Origin: Thermoflexia bacterium
GTDB lineage: Bacteria > Chloroflexota > Anaerolineae > B4-G1 > SLSP01
Direction: 5' to 3'
Length of the DNA stretch: 7,145 bases
NCBI GenBank assembly: GCA_030605705.1
Contig: JAUWHU010000032.1
Coordinates: 1 to 7,145 of the forward strand
A program made the translations under genes and the position numbers. Below are positions 6,345 to 7,145 of this stretch, piece by piece. Below the pieces are notes generated by a model. The model ran no database searches. It was not told the origin of the DNA and saw only the letters and a program-made list of their open reading frames with translations. Every line of letters begins with the position of its first letter. The stretch's first letter is position 1.

Positions 6345-6734
6345 TTACTCCTCACTTCTCTTCTTTTCCCACTCTGCCAAAATACGCTTGACCTGCTGAA
6401 TCAGTTCGTCCGGCGCAAACGGTTTCAAAATGTACTCCGTCGCTCCCGTGTCCAACCCTTCGTTGATCTCGCTTTCCTGCCCCTTGGCGGAGAGGAAAAC
6501 AATGGGAATCTTCCGCATCTCAGGCATCGTTCTCAACACACGGCAAGCCTCATAGCCCGTCATCTGAGGCATCCGCACGTCCAACAGGATCAGATCCGGC
6601 TTGACCTGCGCTGCTTTCTCCACAGCCTGGACCCCATTCACCACCGTCTCGATCTCGAAACCGGCGAAACGCAGCGTGAAAGAGATCAGCTCCCGAATGT
6701 CGCGTTCGTCCTCGGCTACCAGGATTTTAGTCAT
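6345..6734 (-). CDS. Single-domain response regulator (CheY-like receiver)
   Basis: This 129-residue receiver domain has no output domain. The phosphorylation site is D52 in LILLDVRMP (48-56). The metal-binding acids are E8 and D9 in AEDERD. The switch residue is S82 in VFLSAKG (79-85), and the conserved lysine is K104 in ILKPFAPDEL (102-111). It therefore probably acts through protein contacts after phosphorylation by a histidine kinase that is not in this window. The frame extends upstream to 6758, but the ATG at 6734 is preferred. It is preceded by AAGGAG about 8 nt upstream and begins with the usual MTKILVAEDE. The hydrolase and amidase genes follow closely downstream. The end of the gene overlaps a GTGAGGAGTAAGGAGTGAGG tract that supplies several Shine-Dalgarno-like sites for the hydrolase. 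Confidence 0.95.
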   Translation of the reverse strand: MTKILVAEDERDIRELISFTLRFAGFEIETVVNGVQAVEKAAQVKPDLILLDVRMPQMTGYEACRVLRTMPEMRKIPIVFLSAKGQESEINEGLDTGATEYILKPFAPDELIQQVKRILAEWEKKRSEE

Positions 6735-7015
6735 ACTTCTGCTCCTTATGCAATACATCTTTGACTACTGAGAAACACCTTATCAACCCCCACCCCCCTG
6801 CTCTCTCGAGAGCCGGCTGCCAGGGAGATGAAGGTAAATGGCAAGATGTCAGAGTTAAAGTCCGCCGAGCGGCGCTTCCCGCCTGCACTTCGTTTTCAGC
6901 CTCGGTGGTCTGAAATAGGCCAGCCTGAGTAGTAATACTCGCGGCAGGTTTCTTGCCGCATGAATAATTTTTTATCCCGCAAAATTATGGGTTGCTCTAC
7001 TGAAAAAAGTCTTCT
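6735..7015. other. Non-coding region upstream of the response regulator
   Basis: I find no credible gene here on either strand. It must contain the promoter of the regulator operon, but the best -35-like box (TTGATA, minus strand 6785-6780) lacks a good -10 at normal spacing. Palindromes present are CTCTCGAGAG (6803-6812) overlapping AGCCGGCT (6811-6818), and the abutting hairpins at 6927-6959. A T-rich tract, AATAATTTTTTAT (6963-6975), follows the hairpins on the plus strand. Confidence 0.6.
6927..6959. repeat. Two directly abutting hairpins
   Basis: GAGTA-GTAA-TACTC (6927-6940, 5-bp stem) is followed without a gap by GCGGCAGG-TTT-CTTGCCGC (6941-6959, 8-bp stem with one G-T wobble on the plus strand). 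A T6 run lies about 8 nt further right, too far for a standard intrinsic terminator. On the minus strand the second hairpin has an A-C mismatch. Likely another dispersed palindromic repeat; a plus-strand terminator for a gene outside the window cannot be argued, since nothing on that strand leads into it. Confidence 0.5.
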
Positions 7016-7145
7016 ACCACGGAGCGTAGGCAGGAAATGCCCATTGACACGGAGAAGATTTGATATTTGGTTTGAGAAAATTCCACTTTACACGTCAAAA
7101 AGTTAATTCTCTCAAGGCCAAGTTTAAAATCTCTGTGCTCTCCGT
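7016..7145. repeat. Second ACCACGGAG-family repeat, cut by the window edge
   Basis: ACCACGGAG (7016-7024), a 22-nt module with hairpin GGCA-GGAAA-TGCC (about 7029-7042) and ACACGGAGAAG (7047-7057) repeat the plan of the left arm at 2765-2810. The modules are related: both begin CGTAG and end with ATGCCCA. At the right edge ATCTCTGTGCTCTCCGT (7129-7145) is the start of an inverted right arm. The 70 bases between (7058-7128) are AT-rich and hold no gene or clear structure. The element is incomplete here. Confidence 0.6.

Overview
The window looks like a stretch of bacterial chromosome, most likely from Chloroflexota (an Anaerolineae-like lineage). That placement is an inference. It rests on a bacterial translin-family protein, a fused ATP-sulfurylase/APS-kinase, a Pro/Thr-rich linker in the cell-wall amidase, fairly GC-rich genes, and intergenic spaces full of short palindromic repeats. 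No rRNA, tRNA, CRISPR array, transposase or phage gene is visible.

All eight protein genes lie on the minus strand, so transcription runs from high to low coordinates. In that order they are: a receiver-only response regulator (6734-6345); an alpha/beta-hydrolase-fold protein whose nucleophile position holds Gly (6321-5533); an N-acetylmuramoyl-L-alanine amidase (5516-4734); ssb (4613-4185); a DUF3467 protein (3893-3576); a translin/TRAX-like protein (3550-2915); a TauE/SafE (TSUP) membrane transporter (2726-1971); and a bifunctional sulfate adenylyltransferase/adenylylsulfate kinase (1828-113). A promoter-like pair and a Shine-Dalgarno-like sequence at the left edge suggest that another minus-strand gene starts just outside the window.

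Three gene groups are apparent. First, regulator, hydrolase and amidase are separated by only 16-23 bp and probably form one transcript; a link to envelope remodelling is inference. Second, ssb is a single-gene unit with its own leader and a clear intrinsic terminator. Third, DUF3467 and translin form a two-gene unit 25 bp apart. The TSUP transporter and the Sat-CysC fusion are neighbours, separated by 144 bp that hold a palindromic element. Together they suggest sulfur-anion transport plus sulfate activation to PAPS.

The most unusual content is between the genes. Several palindromes appear in related copies. One GC-rich hairpin exists as an uninterrupted copy (4081-4101) and as a copy with about 25 extra bases in its loop (1889-1933). 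An ACCACGGAG-type repeat occurs at 2763-2875 and 7016-7145 with hairpin modules placed at the same point, and the same motif forms part of a hairpin in front of the DUF3467 gene. Two tandem hairpins there differ by paired changes in their stems. Other points of interest are the 10-C run in the ssb tail, the bacterial translin homologue, and the hydrolase with no serine nucleophile.
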